Origin: Hondaea fermentalgiana
Lineage: Eukaryota > Sar > Bigyra > Thraustochytrida > Thraustochytriidae
NCBI GenBank assembly: GCA_014084085.1
Contig: NPFB01000035.1
Location: forward strand, 1-41,520
Direction of reading: 5' to 3'
Length of the DNA: 41,520 bases
Made by a program: the position numbers and the translations under genes. Below, in pieces: positions 28,191 to 36,297 of the stretch (positions within the stretch are counted from its first letter, which is position 1; each line of letters begins with the position of its first letter). A model generated the notes under the pieces. That model was given only the letters and a program-made list of their open reading frames with translations, searched no databases and had not been told where the DNA came from.

Positions 28191-29255
28191 TCATTTAGCT
28201 GACGAAATTCCAGGGGAGAGGTGCCGGGCCGTCCCATCGGAGAAGCGATCTTGCAAACGTTCTACACTATGAATGGGAGGAAAGACAGAAGTCACGCGCT
28301 CGACAGCATCGGCGACACCAATCTCCTTCATGTACTTGACACATCAATTTCCTTCATGTACTTGACACATCGATCTCCTTCATGCACTTGACACATATGA
28401 GATCATTGCAGCCCTGAAGTAGGATATTGCAAGCAACGTATTGCACATCATAGCTAGAAGGGTGCGCATGCATAGCCGCAAAAATGCACTTCGCCGGACC
28501 AAGCTCAATGTATATTTGAGCAATGCGTGATTAGTTGAAAGAGAAAGTGAGAATGAAATTGCATGCCAACACTTGGAGTTCAGTATTTGCGATATGCATC
28601 TCCATCGCCTTCAACACAGCCATGGCAGCGAAGCGCTCGTGCAAAAGTTTCGCGCATTCTTCCGATGCTGCCGCAAAGGACTCGAGCATTCTAAGTGTGT
28701 AAAGAAGGACCTTTTCGTTGGATAAATGTACGTTGGTTGCATCGAGAACGACGTCGAGTGCTTGCTCTTCTTCCTCTCCTCCTCCTCCTCCTCTTTCTGG
28801 ACGTTTTCGACGTAACTTTCCGCAGCACTGTCGTCATAGACTGGAGTGCGATGCTCGCCATCGCTGTTTGAAAGCTCACACGACTTGAGGCAGCTTTGCA
28901 CCAGCGCCTCCGCGTCTGCCAGTGCTTGGCGAAGCGTCCCACTTTGTAGGAGGACCCACGCTTTTGCCGGGGGCGCACGTGTAAAGTCTCCGATAAAGGG
29001 TTGAAGCGAGTCGGCGATCCTGCGCAGATACGAGTCGATTTGCACGAGATCGACCCCTTCTTTGCGCAGCTCTTCGTCACGCGAAGCGAGGTCGAGGAGG
29101 GCCGTCTTCAGCACGCTCGCGCCCTTCTTGCAAGTGAGTACATCATTGTCTAGCTTTGCTGCGATCTAGCAAGCAAGCTGCTGCATAACTGTCAGACTTG
29201 CCATGGTCCCGTGACGCTCCAGCTCATCCCTCGCTGCCGTCGCGGCAGCGAGCAT
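28191..29255 (-). pseudogene. Decayed paralog: N-terminal module plus armadillo-like repeats, no kinase
   Basis: Read from a possible ATG at 29255. It has the N-terminal helical module (MASLTVMQQLAC, then IAAKLDNDVLTCKKGASVLK, DEELRKEGVDLVQIDSYLRR), the acidic run, and then armadillo-like repeats (AAMAVLKAMEMH, LQVLACNFIL, CIFAAMHAHPSS). Four lesions are visible: an in-frame TAG (29166-29168); a frame change in the GAG tract (about 28785-28800); an in-frame TAA (28531-28533); and a 26-bp triplication (28321-28398) that shifts the frame before a last open stretch ending at TGA 28191. The TAG could instead be the end of an intron (acceptor CTAG). The kinase domain is absent. It is best read as a pseudogene of a paralog, though some lesions could be assembly errors next to a gap. 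Confidence 0.8.
28321..28398. repeat. 26-bp tandem repeat, three copies
   Basis: Units 28321-28346, 28347-28372 and 28373-28398 share the core CCTTCATGTACTTGACACAT with a few differences. The two extra units total 52 bp, which is not a multiple of three, so they shift the reading frame of the pseudogene they interrupt. Confidence 0.93.
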
Positions 29256-29736
29256 CGAGACTTTGCCGTGAAGACCCGAGCATTCCGACGTGCACGCGCG
29301 TGCACGTGCCTCCTGTTCGCGGACAAAAAAAAAAAAGAAAAAAAAAAGCGTAACTCTCAGCGAGTGAGAAAAACGGACCCTCAATTAGGGCACCTCAAAC
29401 AAGCTGCTCTTCGTTTCTATCCGCCATCTCGAAGAAGAGCCCATCGTACGGATGGACAGATGCTCAAGTCGCTCAATCGAGGCGTCAACATCAAGGGTTG
29501 TGGTAAACTTATACCATACCGAACATTTATTCATGCCCATGGCGTGTGTACTACAAATGACCTGAGACTGACAGTATGAGTACACACCTTCTCAACGGCT
29601 ACACGATGCGACTTTGCGCTTCTCCACCAAAGTGCCGGAATGTGAATCGACGAAAGACAAACAAACGCTAGCACGCGAGAGATCGTCTCGCGCTGTGCAC
29701 GATCGACGCAGTCTCGACCTCGCGTCGACAAACAAA
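29256..29736. other. Intergenic region upstream of CFAP57
   Basis: These 481 bp hold an A-rich tract (29325-29347) and no convincing gene. The CFAP57 frame is open from 29614, but its first ATG is at 29737, so the end of this stretch is probably 5' UTR. An ATG at 29606 is in another frame. Confidence 0.6.
29325..29347. repeat. Poly-A tract
   Basis: An A run broken by a single G, in the non-coding region between the pseudogene and CFAP57. It could be a simple repeat or a retroposition scar; no flanking duplication was seen. Confidence 0.85.
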
Positions 29737-32700
29737 ATGACGCGCAGCGAAGATGGCGATGAGGCTGATGTGCTCACGCACGACGGTCTCTTGGGTAAAG
29801 AGGACTCCACCGAGAGCACCGTCGCAGCATCAAAGATTGGCGGCGGCGGCGGTGCTGACAGCCATGATGCTCACAAGCACTGCAAGCCGGAAGATGTCCG
29901 TACGTCCATCAGCATGGAGGCCTCGATTGGCATTTCGGGTTCCATTCGCGACACCGTGTGCTATCTGAACGAGCGCGAAATCGCCTTTCCTGTTGGCAAA
30001 CGCGTGGCCTACGCCAACACCGAAACGCGCGAAATGAGCTTTCTCTCGCTCCGAGCCAAAGTTACAGCCATGTGTGTCTCCCCAGACCGCCTTGCACTTG
30101 CCGTTGCGTACGCCAACGACGAGGCTGGCGCCGCTTGCGTCATTGCAATCTTTCACGTCGCAACACAAAAGCTGCTGCGCGAGCTGCGACCGACCGCTTG
30201 CATCGGCGAAGTTGTCTCAATGTGTTTTTCGGGCGACTCAAAGTTCCTCTTTACGAGCATTGGTGCCCCGCGCCACGAAGTCTTTTACTGGAAGTGGGAC
30301 GCGGAGAAGCTTATTGCGAGATCCAAGTGCCCCACGCACGCAACGCGTGTCCGCTTTCATCCCACCGACAACTCGGTCGTCTCCGTGTCAGGTCCTGGGT
30401 TTTTCCGCTTGTGGAAGCTCGGATCGAACTGCCAACTCAAGTTGCAGCCCACCATGCAGCCAAAATTCGAAGCAGAACAAGTCCTTGTCGACCACGCCTG
30501 GTTCGACGAAAACACTTTAATTACTCTGCACGAGCGCGGTGAGTGCACAGTCTTTGCGGCCGATGCCTCGGCAGCAACGCAGACACGATGCATGAAGCTC
30601 GTCGCCGTGCAAAATATTCGGCTCGAAACTCGTGATGAGGCGGATTATCTTCGTGCCGAGGTGATCGCCATCCACGAGCGTGGCTTCGTCGTTGGTGGCA
30701 ACAACGGAATGCTCTGTGCTTTTGAAGAGACCACCGAGGGACAGGAAGAACCTTTCATGTGCTTGAAAACCTTTCAGACAGCTCACAAGGAAATTCTGGC
30801 CAGCATCGCCATCTCCCCACTTGCAGACACACTCGTCTGCTGCACGCGCTGCAATTCTCTCTTGCAATTTCCGCTTGGAAATGTAGACATCATTCTCGAG
30901 AACGAAGACCCCTTCAAACCGTTTCCCTTTGTGCAGCATCGCGGACCCGTCACTGTCATGGACGTCTGTCTGGGGCCGCGCCCTCTGCTCGCGACGGCCG
31001 GCCCAGACAAAATGCTACGCATCGTCAATTTTGAGACGCTGGAGTGCGAAATCGAACACCACCTTACGCCCGGATTCGGGGACCCAGTCTCTGTCGCCCT
31101 CCATCCAAATGGCTCGCTGCTTGCTATTGGCTTCAAGGAGCATGTGCGAATGTACGATCTCATCTTAGGCAAATTACGGGAAAAGGGCTGCATCTACCTC
31201 AAGACCTGCACCTTTGTATGTTTCAGTCACGGCGGACAGTATCTTATATGCAGCACAAATTTGAGCATCAACGTGTACGGCACGTACTCGGCCTCGCTGC
31301 TGCACACCTTTTCTGAGCATCTCGGCAATGTACAGGATGCCATTTTCAACAGTAGCGACACGGTTCTTGCGTCTGTCGCCATCGACGGTACTGTCATGAC
31401 AAGACGCGTCGTCAATGGTGCGCGCGTCGACGGTCTCAGTGCCTCGTTTGAGACCTGCCAGCTCTTGTCGATCGCAACCGATGCTGACGCCGAGCGTGCA
31501 GTCGTCGCTGGATCCGACGGTTCGCTGCGAGAGATTGTTGGTGGAGCAGAAACCATGCAGGTTTTTGCCAGTGATCCTGAAAAGGGCCTTCCCCCGGAAC
31601 AAGCAGCGCAGAACGCAGACGGTCAACTAGGACTGAGTCATCCTGGCGAGGACGTAAGCTGGAAGAGACGCATGTCCACGACCGAAGAGGTTATCACAAG
31701 CCTTCTCTTGAGCGTCGATGAGACCGCGCTCTTTGCAGGGACCTCTACTGGGGACATTCGCGTGTATCGATACCCGCTCAGCGTGTACCGTGGCGAATAC
31801 GAGCGGCTTGCATCGCATGGTGATGCCGTGACGCGTCTCCGCCGATCCTTTGACGGCCGCTTCCTCTTTTCCAGTGCTCGCGACGGCACATGTTTTATCC
31901 AAAGACTCCATTTGAGTTTTCCTGGGGCTTCCGAGGACGAAATCAAGCTCTTGAACTTGCGCCAGGGCATGAGGAATGAAGTCAGCCTGTGGAGGAACGA
32001 CGCCGATTCCGTTCTCGTCTCGCATCGCGAGTGGATCGACAATGTGAAAGCTGTAGAGGACGCCAAAAAAGAGGTTCAGAGTGCTATCGCCGCACACGAA
32101 TACGCAATGCATCTTAAAGACAACGAGTGGATGGAAACTGTGCGTAACGCGAGGTCCGAGTCTGCCAAAGCGGTTACCAAGGAACGAGCTCGCTACGACG
32201 AACTTCAGCAGCGCCACGAGCAGTTTGTCCAAAAGCACATGGAAGAAAAACAGCGTCTCGAGGCGAGTCGTGTTGGGACTGCGCAAACCATCGAAAACGA
32301 ATACGAAAAACGTCTCGGCGATGCGCTACGACGCGTTGATGAACGAACGGAGGCAATCGAAAACTTGCGTCAGCGGACCGACGAGATTCTTGTTGCCCAG
32401 GAAACCAAGCACGTTGAGGAGATCGAGGTCTTGAAACGGTCTCTTGGCGACCAGATTCAGCAGCTCCGAAAAGAAGTTGACCAGCTCGAGCGCGAGCTCA
32501 CAATGGAACGCGAGCGCCATGCCGAGACGGTCTCGCAGCAGCAGCACGAGTATGATCTTGAACTCCTTCACCTCAAGGGAGCCGTGGAGACGGCCGTGCA
32601 AAAGGAGCGCTCAAATCTTGCCATCAAGCAAGGTCAGCTTGTCGAGCAGCAAAATAAGTTTCAGCGTCTACGAAACAAGGTATCAACCATGAAGCAGAGC

Positions 32701-34002
32701 AAGGCTGATGACGAGGCGCGAATCAAGAGTCTCGAAGCCCAGGTCGCGAGCTTGCAGTCGACTTTGCGAAGATACGAGGCGAATCTCGAGCAGAGGGAAG
32801 TCGCGTTCCGCGAAAAGGAAAAGACCATCCTGCATTTGCGCTCAAATCAGAAGACGCTCGATAACTTTCGCTACGTGCTGGACCACCGCATCGAGAAGTT
32901 GACGGAAGAAAAGGGTCCTGTGAAGCAACATATCGCCAAACTCGAGTCGCACATTCGTGCCATGTACAGCGAACTCGTCTCTGAATTCGAACGTAAAAAG
33001 GTGACCGAGCGACAGATGAGCACAAAGCAAATGAAGGTGGACGCTCTTTCGAACGAGGTCAACAAGCTCCGCGCAAGTTTGCGCGACCGTGATCGTGAAG
33101 TCGCGTCGCTCTCGCACACAATTACGACGTGTGCGCAGACTTCTGATACCAAGCACGCCATTGCCATACTTGCCGAGGCGTACCAGCGCCAGGTGCTCAA
33201 GCAGCCCTTTTGGTCGGTCCGCAAGTCCGCAAAGACCGCGTCCACACCCATGCTCCCTTCCGTGGCGGCTGCGGGATCTGGCGTGGGCTCGGGAAGCGCC
33301 TCCGGCGGTGCTGGTGGAAGTGGTCTCGGGGCTGGGATTGCACCACCTGCGGGCGGCACGGAGGGCAGCGTCGGAGGTGGATTGGGACATCCTCCCAGCG
33401 GCGGCGTTGATCAGGAGCACAGTTTGGGCATCGACACCTCGGCAGGCCCCGCCGGCGGAAACAATGGCGACGCTCTCGCCTCGCCCACGGACCGCTCCTC
33501 CGTGGAAGAAATCGAACGCCAGCGCGATCAAATGTTCAAGACTGTGGAGACCTTGCAGAAGGCACTGCGGATCTCGGAGCGCAAGGGCCACACCAAGTCC
33601 AAAACTCATGTACAGGAGAATGCCTTTCTCATTACAGAGTGCAACAGACTGCGCAAGGAGGCTGTGGCCAACAAGATGCGAGCCGATCAGCTCGAAACCA
33701 AGGTTGCCGAGCTCGAAAGTCGCATGGGTTCAAACCAAGCCGAGGACCAGCTCGCGAATTTCCCGTTTGGTGGAGCCAAGCGGCAGTCCGTCGCACGAAG
33801 CAAGTACGCTGCTCCCACCGCCGCCCCCACCACAGCGACCGCCACGACCCCTACAAAGCAAGCGCACGATGCGATGGGTGCAGCTCCCTACGGCGACGAC
33901 GACGTCCGCCAGGAAGATGTCTCTCGGCCCGCAACTCGTCAAGGCGTCCCGGGTCGCAGCAAACGCATTCCAAGTCTTCCACAGCGACCAGGAAGCAAGT
34001 AA
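29737..34002 (+). CDS. CFAP57: Cilia and flagella associated protein 57 (CFAP57/WDR65)
   Basis: 1421 aa from ATG 29737, a single exon. WD40 blades occupy roughly residues 60-760. They begin with the family hallmark GISGSIRDTVCYLNE; further blades include FSGDSKFLFTSIGAPRHEVF, RPLLATAGPDKMLRIVNFET and VALHPNGSLLAIGFKEHVRM. Long coiled coils follow (about 770-1150), including NFRYVLDHRIEKL, which resembles the conserved KFVLDYKIKEL of animal CFAP57. A Gly/Ser-rich insert (about 1175-1225) separates these from a last coiled coil (about 1250-1330) and a basic tail. CFAP57 is an axonemal protein involved in inner-arm dynein assembly. Animal CFAP57 is about 1250 aa; the extra length here is mostly the Gly-rich linker and tail. 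Confidence 0.95.
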   Translation: MTRSEDGDEADVLTHDGLLGKEDSTESTVAASKIGGGGGADSHDAHKHCKPEDVRTSISMEASIGISGSIRDTVCYLNEREIAFPVGKRVAYANTETREMSFLSLRAKVTAMCVSPDRLALAVAYANDEAGAACVIAIFHVATQKLLRELRPTACIGEVVSMCFSGDSKFLFTSIGAPRHEVFYWKWDAEKLIARSKCPTHATRVRFHPTDNSVVSVSGPGFFRLWKLGSNCQLKLQPTMQPKFEAEQVLVDHAWFDENTLITLHERGECTVFAADASAATQTRCMKLVAVQNIRLETRDEADYLRAEVIAIHERGFVVGGNNGMLCAFEETTEGQEEPFMCLKTFQTAHKEILASIAISPLADTLVCCTRCNSLLQFPLGNVDIILENEDPFKPFPFVQHRGPVTVMDVCLGPRPLLATAGPDKMLRIVNFETLECEIEHHLTPGFGDPVSVALHPNGSLLAIGFKEHVRMYDLILGKLREKGCIYLKTCTFVCFSHGGQYLICSTNLSINVYGTYSASLLHTFSEHLGNVQDAIFNSSDTVLASVAIDGTVMTRRVVNGARVDGLSASFETCQLLSIATDADAERAVVAGSDGSLREIVGGAETMQVFASDPEKGLPPEQAAQNADGQLGLSHPGEDVSWKRRMSTTEEVITSLLLSVDETALFAGTSTGDIRVYRYPLSVYRGEYERLASHGDAVTRLRRSFDGRFLFSSARDGTCFIQRLHLSFPGASEDEIKLLNLRQGMRNEVSLWRNDADSVLVSHREWIDNVKAVEDAKKEVQSAIAAHEYAMHLKDNEWMETVRNARSESAKAVTKERARYDELQQRHEQFVQKHMEEKQRLEASRVGTAQTIENEYEKRLGDALRRVDERTEAIENLRQRTDEILVAQETKHVEEIEVLKRSLGDQIQQLRKEVDQLERELTMERERHAETVSQQQHEYDLELLHLKGAVETAVQKERSNLAIKQGQLVEQQNKFQRLRNKVSTMKQSKADDEARIKSLEAQVASLQSTLRRYEANLEQREVAFREKEKTILHLRSNQKTLDNFRYVLDHRIEKLTEEKGPVKQHIAKLESHIRAMYSELVSEFERKKVTERQMSTKQMKVDALSNEVNKLRASLRDRDREVASLSHTITTCAQTSDTKHAIAILAEAYQRQVLKQPFWSVRKSAKTASTPMLPSVAAAGSGVGSGSASGGAGGSGLGAGIAPPAGGTEGSVGGGLGHPPSGGVDQEHSLGIDTSAGPAGGNNGDALASPTDRSSVEEIERQRDQMFKTVETLQKALRISERKGHTKSKTHVQENAFLITECNRLRKEAVANKMRADQLETKVAELESRMGSNQAEDQLANFPFGGAKRQSVARSKYAAPTAAPTTATATTPTKQAHDAMGAAPYGDDDVRQEDVSRPATRQGVPGRSKRIPSLPQRPGSK

Positions 34003-34060
34003 ATTAGTTTCTCCTTTTGTGAGATCGGCATTTTGCGAAAACTTGATGTGTGTATGATGG

Positions 34061-34110
34061 CAATGCAAGGCAATGCAAGGCAAGGCAAGGCAAGGCAAGG
34101 CAAGGCAAGG
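34061..34110. repeat. (CAAGG)n pentanucleotide repeat
   Basis: Two CAATGCAAGG units and six CAAGG units. It is the reverse complement of the (CCTTG)n unit at 10747-10950, here just past the CFAP57 stop. Confidence 0.93.
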
Positions 34111-34460
34111 TATACTTTTTTGTGGTGCAAGAAAGTGCGCGTGTGCTTGGTTGTCTTTGCGTTTGTGAAAATACTGTAAAACTTTATGGCCCATCTTTCA
34201 CACTTGAGATTCTCTTCATGGGGCCTCGCGTGATTCCCACGACACACAAGGGGGGAACACGGTCTGGCCTACAAAAAACGACTGCTAGACAGGCTTTGAG
34301 CTCGCTCGCTCGTTCATTCGCGGTTATTCGCACGCGAATCGGTACGGGGCGCAGAGGCATCTACCTCGCTGCCGATTGTGGCGTCCGCTGTGGTGGCTAC
34401 GATTCTGGCACACGTAGAGTAATTACCATCCGTTTGTGCATTTCCTCTTTGTCCGTGGGG

Positions 34461-34515
34461 AAAAGAAAAGAAAAGAAAAGAAAAGAAAAGAAAAGAAAAG
34501 AAAAAGAAAAGAGAA
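34461..34515. repeat. (AAAAG)n microsatellite
   Basis: Eight perfect AAAAG units (34461-34500) followed by a degenerate tail, ending just before the stop codon of the convergent zinc transporter gene. Confidence 0.93.
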
Positions 34516-34521
34516 GAGCTT

Positions 34522-36297
34522 CTAGAGGGACGAGGTGCGACTGAGCTGGCGCGCAATTTGGTTGTCTACTCTACGCATTTCTTCCTGCTCATCACTATAG
34601 TACGGGGAGTCGTTGGTGGGGTCGCGTGGTAAAGCTTCGACGTCAGAGTACTTTGAGTCGGGCTCAAGTTCGATGAAGGCAGCAGCTGGGTACTTTTTCC
34701 GAATAGCAACCTCAATGTCACGAACCTCACGCTCAACAAGACGTGTCACATCTTCAGCGTACCAGCTCATGAGAACTTCGATGTCCTCGCGCTCGGTTGC
34801 AGTCATGAAGAGTGGTGCGTACTTGTCTTCGAGATGGGCAGCCAAGTATGTTCCGTCGAAATCGACTTCTGCCTTGTAGGAAAAGGTGGAGGGGCCGACC
34901 CACTGACTCTGCACGCCGTAGACAGCTTCCACGGAGGGTCGACGCACGAGAATCTTGCGAATTCCGCTAAGCGTCTCGTGATCAATGGCGTGGCCTAGCA
35001 GGAACTGTTGGTTCATACGCACCAGCTGCAGGGCCACCAAGCCGAGCAAGGCTCCGATGCCAAGACTCGCCATCGCATCCCAGTACACAACTCCCGTATA
35101 ATGCGTGGCCCCAACGCCTAGGGTCGCGAGGATGACGCCCGTGCAGGCAGTCATGTCTTCCATAATGACCGCCATGATGAAAGGATCACGAATGGACCAG
35201 ACATACTTCCAAAAGGGCTTGTCCGCCGGCTTGGTCTCGTAGAGCTCTTTGAGGGTCATGCGAAGAACCCAGCCGTCGACGAGAAAGGACACGCCCAGGA
35301 CTCCCCATAGCGCCAGCGAGGTCTCCACGGCATGGCTCTCTGGGTGCAGGAGGTTGTATCCGCCGTGAAAGATGGCGACGCCGGCGCCCGTCCAAAACAT
35401 GCCAAGAGCAGAGACGAGCGCCCAGAAGAAGGCTGCACGACCGTATCCATATTGAAAGCGGCCGTCTGGCGCATTCGAGGACTGGTGGAGGCCAGCTAGA
35501 AGAAGGGCTTGATTTCCCGAGTCCGCGAGGGTATGGATTGCCTCGGAAAGCATAGCCGCTGATCCTGTCTGCCACCATACACCGAATTTGAGCAAAGTGA
35601 TAAAGGAGTTACCCACGAGAGCGCGTTGGACAGTCTTCCAGTTCAGGGGCGGGGCCGAAGTGCCTCCCGGATTGACGGCAGAGCCATGGACTGCATGTTC
35701 GGGCGGCGCCTCGCCAGCTTCTTTCGAAGATGCGGAGGCTGCGGCGCCGGGAGCTTTACGTGCAGTGCCATTATTTCTTTCGTTGCTTTGGTCATTGTTT
35801 GAGCTCGACCCAGGAACGGGTCCTCCTGGCCCTGGTCCTGGTCCTGCTACTGCTGCTGAGGAGAACATTGACGGCTGCAAAAGGTACCAGGCCATTGAAG
35901 GGGGTCGCAAGTTCGGGCGCCGCGTTGAATCTTGCGAGACTTCATCTGCCTTGATACTGACCCGCACGCGGCGTCGCAATGCAAGAGGATTTGCAGCTGT
36001 CCGCAAGGCCTTGTTTGCTGGTATCCTAAGTTCCGGGACCCCGTTTACGAGGTGTAGGCCCGCCATCGAGTGTGCTTGGGACGTGAGGGCATCTTCTCGC
36101 GCGCGGTCGGCCGCCGCGGCTGCGAGCGCGCCGCCCAGACCACGCCTGCGCGCCAGCCCGGTATGGCGCCGAGCGCTGCCGACTCGCAGGACTTGGCCGC
36201 TCGACTGCCATGATCTCGGCCGGCCTGCGTGGCCCTCGCAGGCGATCCGCAGAGAGCACGGCGCCGTCGCCCCGCGCGCGCCGGCCCTCGCCAGCAT
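34522..36297 (-). CDS. SLC30A9: Cation diffusion facilitator, ZnT9/SLC30A9-like zinc transporter
   Basis: About 591 aa using ATG 36297; the frame is open slightly further upstream without an ATG. The first 60 residues are rich in Arg and Ala with few acids, consistent with a mitochondrial presequence. Later ATGs (such as the one before AGLHLVNG) are alternatives. Residues 215-435 are the membrane domain. The metal-site helix reads SEAIHTLADSGNQ (H255, D259). A later helix has MEDMTACTGV, with ED as in ZnT9-type proteins rather than the usual HxxxD. A cytosolic or matrix C-terminal domain follows. ZnT9 is a mitochondrial zinc exporter in animals. A Gly/Pro run (about 151-162) and an acidic tail are lineage features. 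Confidence 0.9.
   Translation of the reverse strand: MLARAGARGATAPCSLRIACEGHAGRPRSWQSSGQVLRVGSARRHTGLARRRGLGGALAAAAADRAREDALTSQAHSMAGLHLVNGVPELRIPANKALRTAANPLALRRRVRVSIKADEVSQDSTRRPNLRPPSMAWYLLQPSMFSSAAVAGPGPGPGGPVPGSSSNNDQSNERNNGTARKAPGAAASASSKEAGEAPPEHAVHGSAVNPGGTSAPPLNWKTVQRALVGNSFITLLKFGVWWQTGSAAMLSEAIHTLADSGNQALLLAGLHQSSNAPDGRFQYGYGRAAFFWALVSALGMFWTGAGVAIFHGGYNLLHPESHAVETSLALWGVLGVSFLVDGWVLRMTLKELYETKPADKPFWKYVWSIRDPFIMAVIMEDMTACTGVILATLGVGATHYTGVVYWDAMASLGIGALLGLVALQLVRMNQQFLLGHAIDHETLSGIRKILVRRPSVEAVYGVQSQWVGPSTFSYKAEVDFDGTYLAAHLEDKYAPLFMTATEREDIEVLMSWYAEDVTRLVEREVRDIEVAIRKKYPAAAFIELEPDSKYSDVEALPRDPTNDSPYYSDEQEEMRRVDNQIARQLSRTSSL

Larger units (their letters stand above)
27511..29087 (-). 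repeat. Two copies of a ~309-bp duplicated segment
   Basis: 27511-27819 and about 28779-29087 align base for base with only scattered differences, offset by 1268 bp. Both encode the same N-terminal helical module and acidic run. On one side the copies diverge right after the Glu tract. On the other side the first copy is cut by the gap. Confidence 0.9.
34003..34521. other. Convergent intergenic region with two simple repeats
   Basis: These 519 bp lie between the 3' ends of CFAP57 and the zinc transporter gene. They carry the CAAGG and AAAAG repeats listed separately. No gene is seen. Confidence 0.6.
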
